Shown here: positions 18,428 to 26,784 of the stretch, in pieces
Layout: every line of letters begins with the position of its first letter
Position numbering within the stretch: position 1 is the first letter of the stretch
Source: Dokdonia sp.
Lineage (GTDB): Bacteria; Bacteroidota; Bacteroidia; Flavobacteriales; Flavobacteriaceae
NCBI GenBank assembly: GCA_020630915.1
Contig: JAHDIF010000003.1
Span: 62,001-126,000 of the forward strand
Direction of reading: 5' to 3'
DNA length: 64,000 bases
Made by a program: the position numbers and the translations under genes
The notes under the pieces: generated by a model
What the model was told of the DNA's origin: nothing
Seen by the model: the letters and a program-made list of their open reading frames with translations, nothing else
Databases searched by the model: none

Positions 18428-19183
18428 ATGAAAATTTTAATTAATTTATTAAGATCTTTAGTAGTACTAGTATTACTTATATCCAACTTTTCTTGTGCTT
18501 CCAAGAAAGATGTTTTACTGTTTCAAGACATAGAGACTATAAATCAGTTCGACTATAGCATAAAAGAATTAGTTTTAAAAAATGGAGATTTGCTGGATAT
18601 CAAGGTATTTCCCCTAAATAGTGAAATTACAGCCCCTTTTAATAATCTTAATCAGGATAGAGATTCAGAATTACCTGTTGGTTATCTTATATCTGCTATG
18701 GGAACCATAGATTTTCCTTTAATAGGAACAATCCAACTTAAGGGCAAGACAAAGAGTGAAGCAGTCGCAATACTTACCGAAAAGCTAAAGGATTATATTA
18801 AAGATCCTGTAATACAACTTAATGTTAAGAACTTTTCAATTTCAGTTTTGGGAGAAGTTAATAACCCTGGAAATTTTGTTATCAACGATGAAAATGCGAC
18901 AGTGCTAGAAGCATTGGGACTAGCTGGGGACATGACTATTTTTGGAAATAGAAAATCGGTTCAAGTTATAAGAGAATCAGATGGAAAACGAGCATATGGA
19001 GAATTAGATTTCACATCTATAGATGTCGTTAATTCGCCATTTTTTAATTTGGAACAGGGAGATGTTATCATAGTTGCACCTAATGGAGCTCAGATACAGA
19101 GTTCTGCCGTAAATAGAAATGCATCCATATTAATTTCTCTTGTTGGCCTTGCAATATCAGTGATTACAGTAGTTTCAAGATAA
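18428..19183 (+). CDS. Polysaccharide export lipoprotein, Wza-like (Poly_export/SLBB)
   Basis: A 251-residue outer-membrane export protein. The N-terminus is a lipoprotein signal with the lipobox ISNFSC, giving lipidated Cys23. The Poly_export domain follows (LVLKNGDLLDIKVF, LPVGYLISAMGTIDFPLIG), then an SLBB domain (ISVLGEVNNPGNFVI, TVLEALGLAGD) and a C-terminal hydrophobic helix (ASILISLVGLAISVITVV), as in Bacteroidota homologues. Such proteins form the outer-membrane channel for capsule export together with the Wzc-like protein encoded 10 bases downstream. Confidence 0.92.
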   Translation: MKILINLLRSLVVLVLLISNFSCASKKDVLLFQDIETINQFDYSIKELVLKNGDLLDIKVFPLNSEITAPFNNLNQDRDSELPVGYLISAMGTIDFPLIGTIQLKGKTKSEAVAILTEKLKDYIKDPVIQLNVKNFSISVLGEVNNPGNFVINDENATVLEALGLAGDMTIFGNRKSVQVIRESDGKRAYGELDFTSIDVVNSPFFNLEQGDVIIVAPNGAQIQSSAVNRNASILISLVGLAISVITVVSR

Positions 19184-19193
19184 TATACAAATA

Positions 19194-21581
19194 ATGAACG
19201 ACCTTAAATTAAATGATAAAAAAGAAGATTTTAACCTAAAAGAACTTGTAATTCGTTATTTAAGGTATTGGCCCTGGTTTGTCGTTTCTACAATAATCTT
19301 CTGTAGTTTGTCTTATTTGTATTTGAGGTATACAGATTATACCTATTTAACCAAGGCATCGATACTTATTAAAGACGATGGTAATAGTTCGCTTTCAGAA
19401 CTGGCGGCATTTGGTGATTTGGGCATAGTAGGAGGTGGACTTAGTAAATCTGCCTTTGAGAACGAAATAGAAATTTTAAAATCAAGAAAAATTTTATCTC
19501 AAGTTGTAGATATTTTAAATCTTAGGGTTAGAAGTTTCAAGGAAGGGAAGATAAAAACTGTGGAAATATTCGAAAATGTCCCGTACTCGATAAACGTATT
19601 GAACGATCCATTACAAGAAAAGTCATTTCAATTTTATATTAAGATCCTTTCTGATTCCAAGTTTGAAATTAAAGAATCCAAAGAAGCCAGTTATAAGGAA
19701 TTTGGTTTTGGTGAACAGATAGGTTTAAAAAAGGCAGAGGTTATAATTATTCCCAAACCTGAATTAATAAATGCTTTGGATATCAATGAAGGTGGAGAGT
19801 ATTTAGTTAAGATTTTAAAGAGGGAAAGCGCAACAAATATGCTCAAAGGCTCTTTAAATATACAAACTGCAAATAAAAACAGTAGTATTATTAATATTTC
19901 GTCTGTAACTGCAAATATGGATAAAGCAGAGGCTACATTGAATACCCTTATTGATGTATACAATAATGATGCTATTAATGATAGAAATTTAGTGGCCCAA
20001 AACACTGCTAATTTTATTGATAATAGGCTTAGTTTAATCACTGTAGAATTAGATTCTGTTGAATTAAGTAAAGTTAGATTTAATCAGGAGAATAGAATAG
20101 TTGATATAGCAGCAGAAAGTCAAATAAATCTCGGAATCTATAATCAATTATACGGAGAGAGATCAATTTTGAGTGCACAAAATCAAATTCTTGAAGATGT
20201 TAAGTTAATTGTAGATTCTCAAGTGTTAACCGATCTAATTCCAGTTAATTTAGGTTTTAGCAGCGATGATGTATCCAGTAACATCGCAGATTATAATAAT
20301 TTGGTAATTAACCGTAATAGACTTTTGGAAACCTCAACAGAAAAAAATCCAGTTGTTGAGTCTTTGAAGCAACAATTATTAGTGCTTAAAAGTAATATTA
20401 GTGCTAGTTTAGAAAATGTCTCTAAGTCTAATAAAATAAAAAATGCAGATTTACTTAAAAGAGAAAGTACTGTTGCAAAAAAATTGACCAAAGTGCCAAG
20501 TATAGAGAAGTCTACAAGAGCTATTGAGAGACAACAAGGAATAAAGGAGGCGCTTTATCTTTATCTTCTCCAGAAAAGGGAGGAAACGGCAATCTCTTTA
20601 GCGGTGACAGCGCCTAAAGCAAAAGTGGTGGAATTAGCCTACAGTAATAAGGCGCCTGTGGGACCCAAGCCATTATTGTTTTATGCGGCATCTATCTTCT
20701 TTGGGGTTTTAATTCCTTTAGTTATTGTTTATCTAATCTTTTTATTTGATACTAAAATTCATAATCGTGTAGATGTAGAAAAAGAGTTTCCTTCATTGTC
20801 TATCTTAGGAGAGATACCTTTACTTGACTCCAAAGAAGATGATGTAATTGCCATTAACGACAGGTCTGTGCTCTCCGAAGCCTTTAGAATTCTTAGAACT
20901 AATTTGAGCTATTTTACCCAGAATAATGATAAGAATCGTGCAAATGTCACTTTTGTTACTTCAACTATTAAAGGTGAAGGGAAAACTTTTGTTGCATATA
21001 ATTTAGCACTTACTCTTGCCAGTACAGGAAAATCTGTTGTTCTTATAGGTGCAGATATTAGAAATCCACAGATACATCGATATATAGATAAAGATATATT
21101 GCACGTGGGGCTCTCAGAATACTTATTTTATGAGGAGGTATCAATCGAAGAGATTACCAACAGGTCTGATTTGGGTGACCATAAAGTAGATATCATTTTA
21201 TCGGGAAGAATCCCCCCTAATCCTGCTGAGTTACTAATGAATGGCAGATTTAGCAAGCTTATAGACGTTTGTAAAGAGAAATATGATCACGTAATTGTGG
21301 ATACCGCTCCTACATTATTGGTTACAGATACGCTATTAATTAGTCAAGAGGCAGATACTACTGTTTATGTGAGTAGAGCCCAGTATACAGACAAAAAACT
21401 ATTGCAATATCCTAATGAATTGAATCGTGATGGGAAATTGAAGAACATTGCTTTCGTTATTAACGGTATTAAGTTAACAAATTTTGGTTATGGAAGTAAA
21501 TATGGTTACGGCTACGGATACGGGCAGGAAAAGCCATCGTTAATGAAAAGAATTATGAGTAAAATAGGACTGAATAATTAA
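19194..21581 (+). CDS. Wzc-like tyrosine autokinase for polysaccharide export
   Basis: A 795-residue inner-membrane protein. Order: a Wzz-type N-terminal domain with one membrane helix at about 29-48, a long periplasmic coiled-coil part, the second helix near LLFYAASIFFGVLIPLVIVY, and a cytoplasmic BY-kinase domain. That domain has Walker A STIKGEGKTFVAYNLA, Walker A' VVLIGADIRNPQ and Walker B HVIVDTAPTLLVTD. The tail is tyrosine rich (YGSKYGYGYGYG), as needed for autophosphorylation. It controls chain length and drives export with the Wza-like protein. Its 3' end overlaps by 4 bases the convergent gene for a matching phosphatase. Confidence 0.93.
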   Translation: MNDLKLNDKKEDFNLKELVIRYLRYWPWFVVSTIIFCSLSYLYLRYTDYTYLTKASILIKDDGNSSLSELAAFGDLGIVGGGLSKSAFENEIEILKSRKILSQVVDILNLRVRSFKEGKIKTVEIFENVPYSINVLNDPLQEKSFQFYIKILSDSKFEIKESKEASYKEFGFGEQIGLKKAEVIIIPKPELINALDINEGGEYLVKILKRESATNMLKGSLNIQTANKNSSIINISSVTANMDKAEATLNTLIDVYNNDAINDRNLVAQNTANFIDNRLSLITVELDSVELSKVRFNQENRIVDIAAESQINLGIYNQLYGERSILSAQNQILEDVKLIVDSQVLTDLIPVNLGFSSDDVSSNIADYNNLVINRNRLLETSTEKNPVVESLKQQLLVLKSNISASLENVSKSNKIKNADLLKRESTVAKKLTKVPSIEKSTRAIERQQGIKEALYLYLLQKREETAISLAVTAPKAKVVELAYSNKAPVGPKPLLFYAASIFFGVLIPLVIVYLIFLFDTKIHNRVDVEKEFPSLSILGEIPLLDSKEDDVIAINDRSVLSEAFRILRTNLSYFTQNNDKNRANVTFVTSTIKGEGKTFVAYNLALTLASTGKSVVLIGADIRNPQIHRYIDKDILHVGLSEYLFYEEVSIEEITNRSDLGDHKVDIILSGRIPPNPAELLMNGRFSKLIDVCKEKYDHVIVDTAPTLLVTDTLLISQEADTTVYVSRAQYTDKKLLQYPNELNRDGKLKNIAFVINGIKLTNFGYGSKYGYGYGYGQEKPSLMKRIMSKIGLNN

Positions 21582-22309
21582 TCTGAAAATGAATATTTTG
21601 TATTTTCAATAATTTTTTCCAGTGGAGGTAACAATGTTTTTGTGACTTTTATGTCAGAAAATTTGTCTAAATGAGTCATTTTATGAGTGTCAATACCAAT
21701 AAAATCATAAGCATTTTTTTGTAACAAATTGTTACAAGCGCGCATTGTTTGCTCGCCATAATGACCACTTAATGATAGGGCATTTAATTGAAGTAAACAG
21801 CCCTTATTCTTCAAATCGTTGAAAATATCCAAATTTTGATGAAAATAGGCATAACGTTCTGGATGGGCCATTATAGGAATATACCCTTGTGCTCCAATTT
21901 GAAAAATTAAATCAAAAAGATTATTTGGGGGTTGGAAATAAGACATTTCTATAAGAACATATTTTTTATAAAGGGGGATGATCTTTTTCTCCTTCAATAT
22001 AGTTATGAATCCATCATCTAACATATACTCCGAAGAATAAGTTAATTGTATATTCAATATATCCAATGGAATAGATTGATATGAATTCTTAATGGTCTCT
22101 AAAGTATTGTCATAAATCCCATACATTGTGTGTGGCGTGCCAATGACTAGAGGACATCCCATTTCCTCATACCTTTTTAGTAATTCTAAGCTGTTTTGGA
22201 TATTTTTTGATCCATCATCTAATCCAGGAAGCACGTGAGAATGTATTTCTGGGGTACTTGCCCATAAATCTCTTAAGAACGTCCTTCTTTTTTTGAAATA
22301 GGTAAACAT
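21578..22309 (-). CDS. CpsB/YwqE-type tyrosine-protein phosphatase (PHP domain)
   Basis: A PHP-superfamily metal-dependent phosphatase of about 243 residues expected to remove phosphate from the Wzc-like kinase. Metal-binding motifs are EIHSHVLPGLDDGS, GTPHTM, the Glu of EMSYF, MAHPERY and GIDTHK. The frame is open to 22360, but the ATG at 22309 (MFTYFKKRRTFLRDLW) fits the usual family start and is preferred. The gene is on the opposite strand, converging on the kinase gene with a 4-base overlap and diverging from the Wzi-like gene. Confidence 0.88.
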   Translation of the reverse strand: MFTYFKKRRTFLRDLWASTPEIHSHVLPGLDDGSKNIQNSLELLKRYEEMGCPLVIGTPHTMYGIYDNTLETIKNSYQSIPLDILNIQLTYSSEYMLDDGFITILKEKKIIPLYKKYVLIEMSYFQPPNNLFDLIFQIGAQGYIPIMAHPERYAYFHQNLDIFNDLKNKGCLLQLNALSLSGHYGEQTMRACNNLLQKNAYDFIGIDTHKMTHLDKFSDIKVTKTLLPPLEKIIENTKYSFSD

Positions 22310-22362
22310 AGTATAAGGGTTAAAATAATATTCATTTATATTTACTTGCCTAAAATACAATT

Positions 22363-23718
22363 ATGAAAGTTAAACTCACTTATTTATTTACATGTTTGAT
22401 AGGTTTTAGCGTTTTATCTCAGGAGTCAATTCAAATAAGTGGAGAGTTCAATTCAAGAGCCTTTATGGCTAGTAGTGAGAATCCATTCTGGTTTTATACT
22501 AATACTAACGGTTCGAACTCAAATGACACAAGTATAGGTTTATCTGCATTTGCTTTGGCAGACTATTACAATAAGAGTGGAAATAATAAGTTGTTTTCTG
22601 TTGGAGCGGGATTCTATGCTAGAGATGGATTTACCCGAAAATTCGAAAGAAGTGAATTGTTTGTTGAGCATACCAATAAATGGTTTGAAGTTGTTCTTGG
22701 GGCTAAAAATGTAGATGAGATAAAGTACGGATTGTCATCAATAAATGGAAATATTTTGTTTACTGGAAATACAAGGGCTATACCAGGAATTCTCATTTCT
22801 AATACCAAAAAAATTAATCTATCTAATTGGTTGGCTGTAAAAGGATCAATTGGACACTATAGACTTAATGATAATAGAATGACTATAAGAACTAATATAC
22901 ATTATAAATCACTGGATCTGTTATGGCAGTTTTCACCCACTATGACTTTGAAGACAGGGCTCCAGCATTACGTTCAGTGGGGAGGAATATCACAGGATGG
23001 TATAGAATATCCTAATAATTTTAATGCATTTAAAGAGGTGTTTTTAGGTAAGTCTTCTAGTGAATCAGATAATCCAAACGAAACGTTAAACGCTCTTGGG
23101 AATCATATTGGGTCCTATCAAGCCACTTTCACGAAGTTTATTGACAGTAATCAAGAGGTTGAAGTATATCATCAAAGTATTTTTGAAGATCGATCGGGAA
23201 GAGAATTGAACAATTTTCCTGACGGTATTTGGGGAATGTCTTATACAAATAAAAATTCTAAATGGTTGAGGAGTATTTTGTACGAATATGTTCAAACTGT
23301 TTCTCAAAGTGGCAGGCCAGATCCAACAAACACAACATTTGGTCAACAAAGTGGAGGAGACAATTATTTTTCCAATTCCATTTACCGTTCTGGATGGACT
23401 TACGAAGGGGTTATTATTGGTTTACCATTTATTAATCCAATCGATTCCGACAGTAATCCTAAAAATAATCGGGTTTATGTTCATCACCTGGGTGTCTATG
23501 CAACTCATGAATTTTTTGATGTCAAAGCGAAATTATCCTTAGTAAAGAATTTAGGAACCTACGGAGCGCCAATACAGCCTCGAGAGAATTTAATTTATTC
23601 TTCATTAAATATTTCTTATAACAATGAGAAGTTTGGGATTTTAAACTTGATGATAGGTGGCGATTTTGGCAATAGGAATCTTTTTGGAATTGGATTAGGA
23701 TATTCACTTCATCTATGA
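22363..23718 (+). CDS. Capsule assembly Wzi-like outer-membrane protein
   Basis: A 451-residue protein with an N-terminal signal peptide ending near FSVLSQ. The body alternates short polar and aromatic strands typical of an outer-membrane barrel, ending with LFGIGLGYSLHL, an aromatic/hydrophobic last strand. The segment SSENPFWFYTNTNGSN resembles the start of Bacteroidota Wzi family proteins, which help to anchor or assemble the capsule at the cell surface. Position between the Wzc/phosphatase pair and the PglF-like gene supports this. Sequence similarity in this family is low, so the family call is good but not certain. Confidence 0.75.
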   Translation: MKVKLTYLFTCLIGFSVLSQESIQISGEFNSRAFMASSENPFWFYTNTNGSNSNDTSIGLSAFALADYYNKSGNNKLFSVGAGFYARDGFTRKFERSELFVEHTNKWFEVVLGAKNVDEIKYGLSSINGNILFTGNTRAIPGILISNTKKINLSNWLAVKGSIGHYRLNDNRMTIRTNIHYKSLDLLWQFSPTMTLKTGLQHYVQWGGISQDGIEYPNNFNAFKEVFLGKSSSESDNPNETLNALGNHIGSYQATFTKFIDSNQEVEVYHQSIFEDRSGRELNNFPDGIWGMSYTNKNSKWLRSILYEYVQTVSQSGRPDPTNTTFGQQSGGDNYFSNSIYRSGWTYEGVIIGLPFINPIDSDSNPKNNRVYVHHLGVYATHEFFDVKAKLSLVKNLGTYGAPIQPRENLIYSSLNISYNNEKFGILNLMIGGDFGNRNLFGIGLGYSLHL

Positions 23719-23857
23719 GGTCATTTTCAAAAAAATATAATTTGATTTCTAACATAATAATAATTGAAAAATATTTGTATTTATGGGTCTTGATTAGATG
23801 TTGTAATAATCCCAAAGAAAGAATTATCTTTACCTAGAGTACCCGTAAAATTTTGGA

Positions 23858-25864
23858 ATGATAACAAAATTATTAAAGGCAATTAATAGTTTATTTTCTG
23901 AGGAAAATAAATTGAACATTCTTAATATTAATTATTTGCCTAGATGGGCTGTTCTTTTTATTGATACTTTTTTGGTATGTATTTCTCTGGCCTTAGCCTA
24001 TTTATTGCTTAGTGATGTTAATATTAAACCTTTAGATACATTTTCTCTTGGGCAACAAGTAGGACTCGTTATAGGCATAAATTTCATATTCCTACTAGTA
24101 TTTAAAACATACGCAGGTTTAATAAGGCATTCTTCTTTTATGGATGCCTTGAAATTGGTTTTTGCCTGCCTATCAACACTCATAGTTCTTTTATTGATTA
24201 ATGTGGGTTATGAATTAGTTAATAATGATAAAATATTTCTTACAACAGGTCTAATACTTTTCAGCTTTATTTCTTTTGTTAGCCTTTTTTTATTTCGATT
24301 AGTGATCAAGCAATTGTATGAATCTTTTAAGGTTGCTCAAATGGATGAGGAAATTATTAGGGCAGTGATTGTAGGAAAGGATGATAGTGCTATTTCTATT
24401 GCAGCTGCGCTAGATATTGAGCACCCCCAGCGTTTTATTGTTCAGGGTTTTGTTTCTAAAGGCCAAAATAAGAGTTTAAGAATTTTGGATAAACCAGTAA
24501 TTGAACTTACAAAAGGAGTTGATTTTATCGTTCAAAAATTGAATGCAAGCGCTATAATATTTGCAGGAAATACTCTTAACGCAGAAGAAAGGTACACACT
24601 AGTTGAGCAGTGTCTTGAAAACAATATAAAGGTATTTAATTCACCAGTGGTAATTAATTGGAGTGAAAAGACAACTGTTACAGATCAACTTAAGAGTTTG
24701 CAAATAGAAGATCTGTTAGACAGAGATCCTATAAAGCTCAATGATAAAATAAAGGAGCGAAAATTACAAGGAAGAAACGTCCTTGTTACTGGCGGTGCGG
24801 GCTCTATAGGAAGCGAGATCGCTAGGCAAGTGGCGTCCTATGCTCCTAATAAATTAATAATATTAGATCAAGCTGAGTCCCCTACACATGCATTAAAACT
24901 CGAGCTTTTGGCAAAATTTCCTGATTTAGATTTTGAATTTACCATCTGTGATGTTGCAAATAGGAACCGTCTTCGTGTATTGTTTGATACTTTTAAAATA
25001 GATGTGATATACCACGCCGCAGCATACAAGCACGTTCCCTTAATGGAGGATAATCCGTCAGAAGCAATTTTGACAAATATTTACGGAACTAAAAACCTTG
25101 CAGATATTGCCGTGAAATATAAAGTTGGGCATTTTGTAATGGTGAGTACTGATAAAGCTGTAAATCCCAGTAATGTGATGGGAGCGACAAAGAGAGCTGC
25201 GGAAATGTACGTACAATCAAAATATTTTGACCAATTAAATAAGAAAAAGAAAAGAGCCACTAAATTTATTACAACACGTTTCGGTAATGTATTAGGCTCT
25301 AATGGATCTGTAGTTCCTTTATTTAAAAAACAAATTGAGTCTGGTGGGCCGGTAACAATAACTCACCCAGATATTATAAGGTATTTTATGACCATTCCTG
25401 AAGCTTGTCAATTAGTATTGGAGGCAGGAGCAATGGGAAAAGGAGGGGAGATATTTATTTTTGATATGGGAGAACCTGTAAAAATTATGGATCTTGCTGA
25501 GAAGATGATAATATTGGCAGGTCATAAGGTAAATGAAGATATTGAGATAAAGATTACAGGCTTGCGTCCAGGTGAAAAACTTTATGAGGAGCTTTTAAAT
25601 GACAAAAGTAGAACCCTTCCAACACATCATGAAAAAATCATGATTAGTGAAGATATTGTTAATGACTACAATCAGGTTGATCAGTATGTGTCAGATATTG
25701 TTAAGGCGGCTATTAATAATAATAACACTATAAGTGTAGCTAAGCTCAAGGCACTAATACCAGAGTTTAAAAGTAATAATTCTGAATATGAAATACTGGA
25801 TGTAGATATTCATCAATCCCAAACTATATCGAATAAACAAAGTGAATATTTTAAGAAGATATAG
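23858..25864 (+). CDS. PglF/FlaA1-type NDP-sugar 4,6-dehydratase with membrane anchor
   Basis: A 668-residue protein with four N-terminal membrane helices (about 25-155), a CoA-binding-like Rossmann region, and a C-terminal extended SDR domain. The NAD-binding motif is VLVTGGAGSIGSEIARQV at about 309-326; the catalytic region is MVSTDKAVNPSNVMGATKRA with the Met-Lys form of the active site typical of this subfamily. It converts UDP-GlcNAc to the 4-keto-6-deoxy sugar, the first step of the route continued by the aminotransferase at 17217 and acetyltransferase at 16077. It stands last in the cluster, before a 515-base gap. Confidence 0.9.
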   Translation: MITKLLKAINSLFSEENKLNILNINYLPRWAVLFIDTFLVCISLALAYLLLSDVNIKPLDTFSLGQQVGLVIGINFIFLLVFKTYAGLIRHSSFMDALKLVFACLSTLIVLLLINVGYELVNNDKIFLTTGLILFSFISFVSLFLFRLVIKQLYESFKVAQMDEEIIRAVIVGKDDSAISIAAALDIEHPQRFIVQGFVSKGQNKSLRILDKPVIELTKGVDFIVQKLNASAIIFAGNTLNAEERYTLVEQCLENNIKVFNSPVVINWSEKTTVTDQLKSLQIEDLLDRDPIKLNDKIKERKLQGRNVLVTGGAGSIGSEIARQVASYAPNKLIILDQAESPTHALKLELLAKFPDLDFEFTICDVANRNRLRVLFDTFKIDVIYHAAAYKHVPLMEDNPSEAILTNIYGTKNLADIAVKYKVGHFVMVSTDKAVNPSNVMGATKRAAEMYVQSKYFDQLNKKKKRATKFITTRFGNVLGSNGSVVPLFKKQIESGGPVTITHPDIIRYFMTIPEACQLVLEAGAMGKGGEIFIFDMGEPVKIMDLAEKMIILAGHKVNEDIEIKITGLRPGEKLYEELLNDKSRTLPTHHEKIMISEDIVNDYNQVDQYVSDIVKAAINNNNTISVAKLKALIPEFKSNNSEYEILDVDIHQSQTISNKQSEYFKKI

Positions 25865-26014
25865 TCTGAAGAACTTTTATTTTTGGTCGATTGGTCGTCT
25901 ATCCTTAAACTCTTTCATAGATTGCTCATTTCACTCGATTTTTTGCAACATTAATAAGGAAGATTAAAGTACTTTATAAGACAATGTATCACATAATAGG
26001 TGGTTACTTTAGAA

Positions 26015-26029
26015 CTACTTCCCAATACA
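26015..26029 (+). repeat. Left copy of 15-bp direct repeat flanking the island
   Basis: CTACTTCCCAATACA occurs here and again in the same orientation at 51185-51199. Both copies are in gene-free gaps and bracket about 25 kb of accessory genes. Similar placement of GTAC-containing short repeats 42-45 bases downstream of each copy suggests the two sites are related, for instance as attachment sites. Confidence 0.5.
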
Positions 26030-26070
26030 GAAATATAAAAGTGTTTATTTATAGTACTTAGGGGGGTATA

Positions 26071-26100
26071 GGGTACAATTTAGGTACAAGGGGTTACAAA
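26071..26100 (+). repeat. GGTACAA-like tandem repeats, left site
   Basis: GGGTACAA at 26071-26078, AGGTACAA at 26082-26089 and the variant GGGTTACAA at 26091-26099 repeat in 10-11 base steps, one turn of the helix, so a protein could bind side by side. The steps lie 42 bases after the 15-bp repeat at 26015. They could be recombinase arm sites or operators; no regulator is nearby to test this. Confidence 0.4.
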
Positions 26101-26379
26101 AATTGGTATTTTGTATTGGTAAAGATTCAGTTTTTTAAAGTCACCTATGTTTTAGCTATAATTTATATTATCTAATCTAATTTTTTACCAATAACTATTA
26201 CTGTATATTTTTTTTAGTAATACGTGTTCTTGTTTTGGTGTGCCAATATAACTAAATATGAGGCGTCTAATTATGGATTGATAACTTCCATTGATGTATT
26301 CAAAAGTTCTGTTTATCAGTTAGCTATTTTTTTATTGTTAAATTATTTAACATCTTTACGATAATCTATTTCTGTGTTA

Positions 26380-26784
26380 ATGAAACGAAAATACATCTAT
26401 GTAGTCGCAATCATTGGATTATATTTTTTCCAGAGTTGCGGACCTGCGCATAATTCTGTCCCAAAAGTAAATAGTAATGCTAGTAATTATTTTATTGTTG
26501 AAGATAAAATTAGTTCCACCCCCAGATATATAAACGGAACGGATTTATTCTTTATTTACAAAGAAAATTACAACGACCAAGACACTCAATTAGATTATAA
26601 AATTTATGATCAAAAGAGGGTTGTGGTGCAATCTTCTCTTTCAGTGCCTATAACAATAAAATATGGTCTTAATAAATTGCAACTCCCTTTAACTGGTTTA
26701 TTATCTAATACAGGGATTTATGTGTTGGAGATAACGGACGAAAAAAATCAAAAAAAATTCATCACTTTCTTAAAGAGCGTATAA
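26380..26784 (+). CDS. Small lipoprotein of unknown function
   Basis: About 134 residues, starting at ATG 26380 (a GTG at 26374 is in frame but leaves an odd N-terminus). It has a lipoprotein signal, KRKYIYVVAIIGLYFFQSC, with lipidated Cys20. The rest looks like a small beta-sandwich: ISSTPRYINGTDLFFIYKEN, then strands around VVVQSSLSVPITIKYG and GIYVLEITDEKNQKKFITFL. No family is recognised. It is the first gene of the SpvB/Rhs operon and its stop directly abuts the ATG of the 2089-residue protein, so it may help to anchor that protein at the membrane (inference). Confidence 0.65.
   Translation: MKRKYIYVVAIIGLYFFQSCGPAHNSVPKVNSNASNYFIVEDKISSTPRYINGTDLFFIYKENYNDQDTQLDYKIYDQKRVVVQSSLSVPITIKYGLNKLQLPLTGLLSNTGIYVLEITDEKNQKKFITFLKSV

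Larger units (their letters stand above)
25865..26379. other. Intergenic region at the left edge of the accessory island
   Basis: No credible gene lies in these 515 bases. They hold the 15-bp sequence CTACTTCCCAATACA at 26015-26029 that recurs at 51185-51199, and a cluster of GGTACAA-like repeats at 26071-26100 in about 11-base steps. AT-rich stretches with TTGGTA repeats follow. The promoter for the lipoprotein/SpvB operon must lie in the last part, but no clear TAnnTTTG element is placed well. No tRNA gene or integrase fragment is recognised. Confidence 0.6.

Noticed and set aside
19691-20041. 116-codon - strand ORF inside the Wzc-like gene
   Set aside because: Lies opposite strong coding sequence and has a hydrophobic, low-complexity translation typical of antisense AT-rich frames.
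26071-26100. Short repeats as a CRISPR array
   Set aside because: Units are 8 bases with 2-3 base gaps, not repeats and spacers of about 30 bases, and no cas genes are near.
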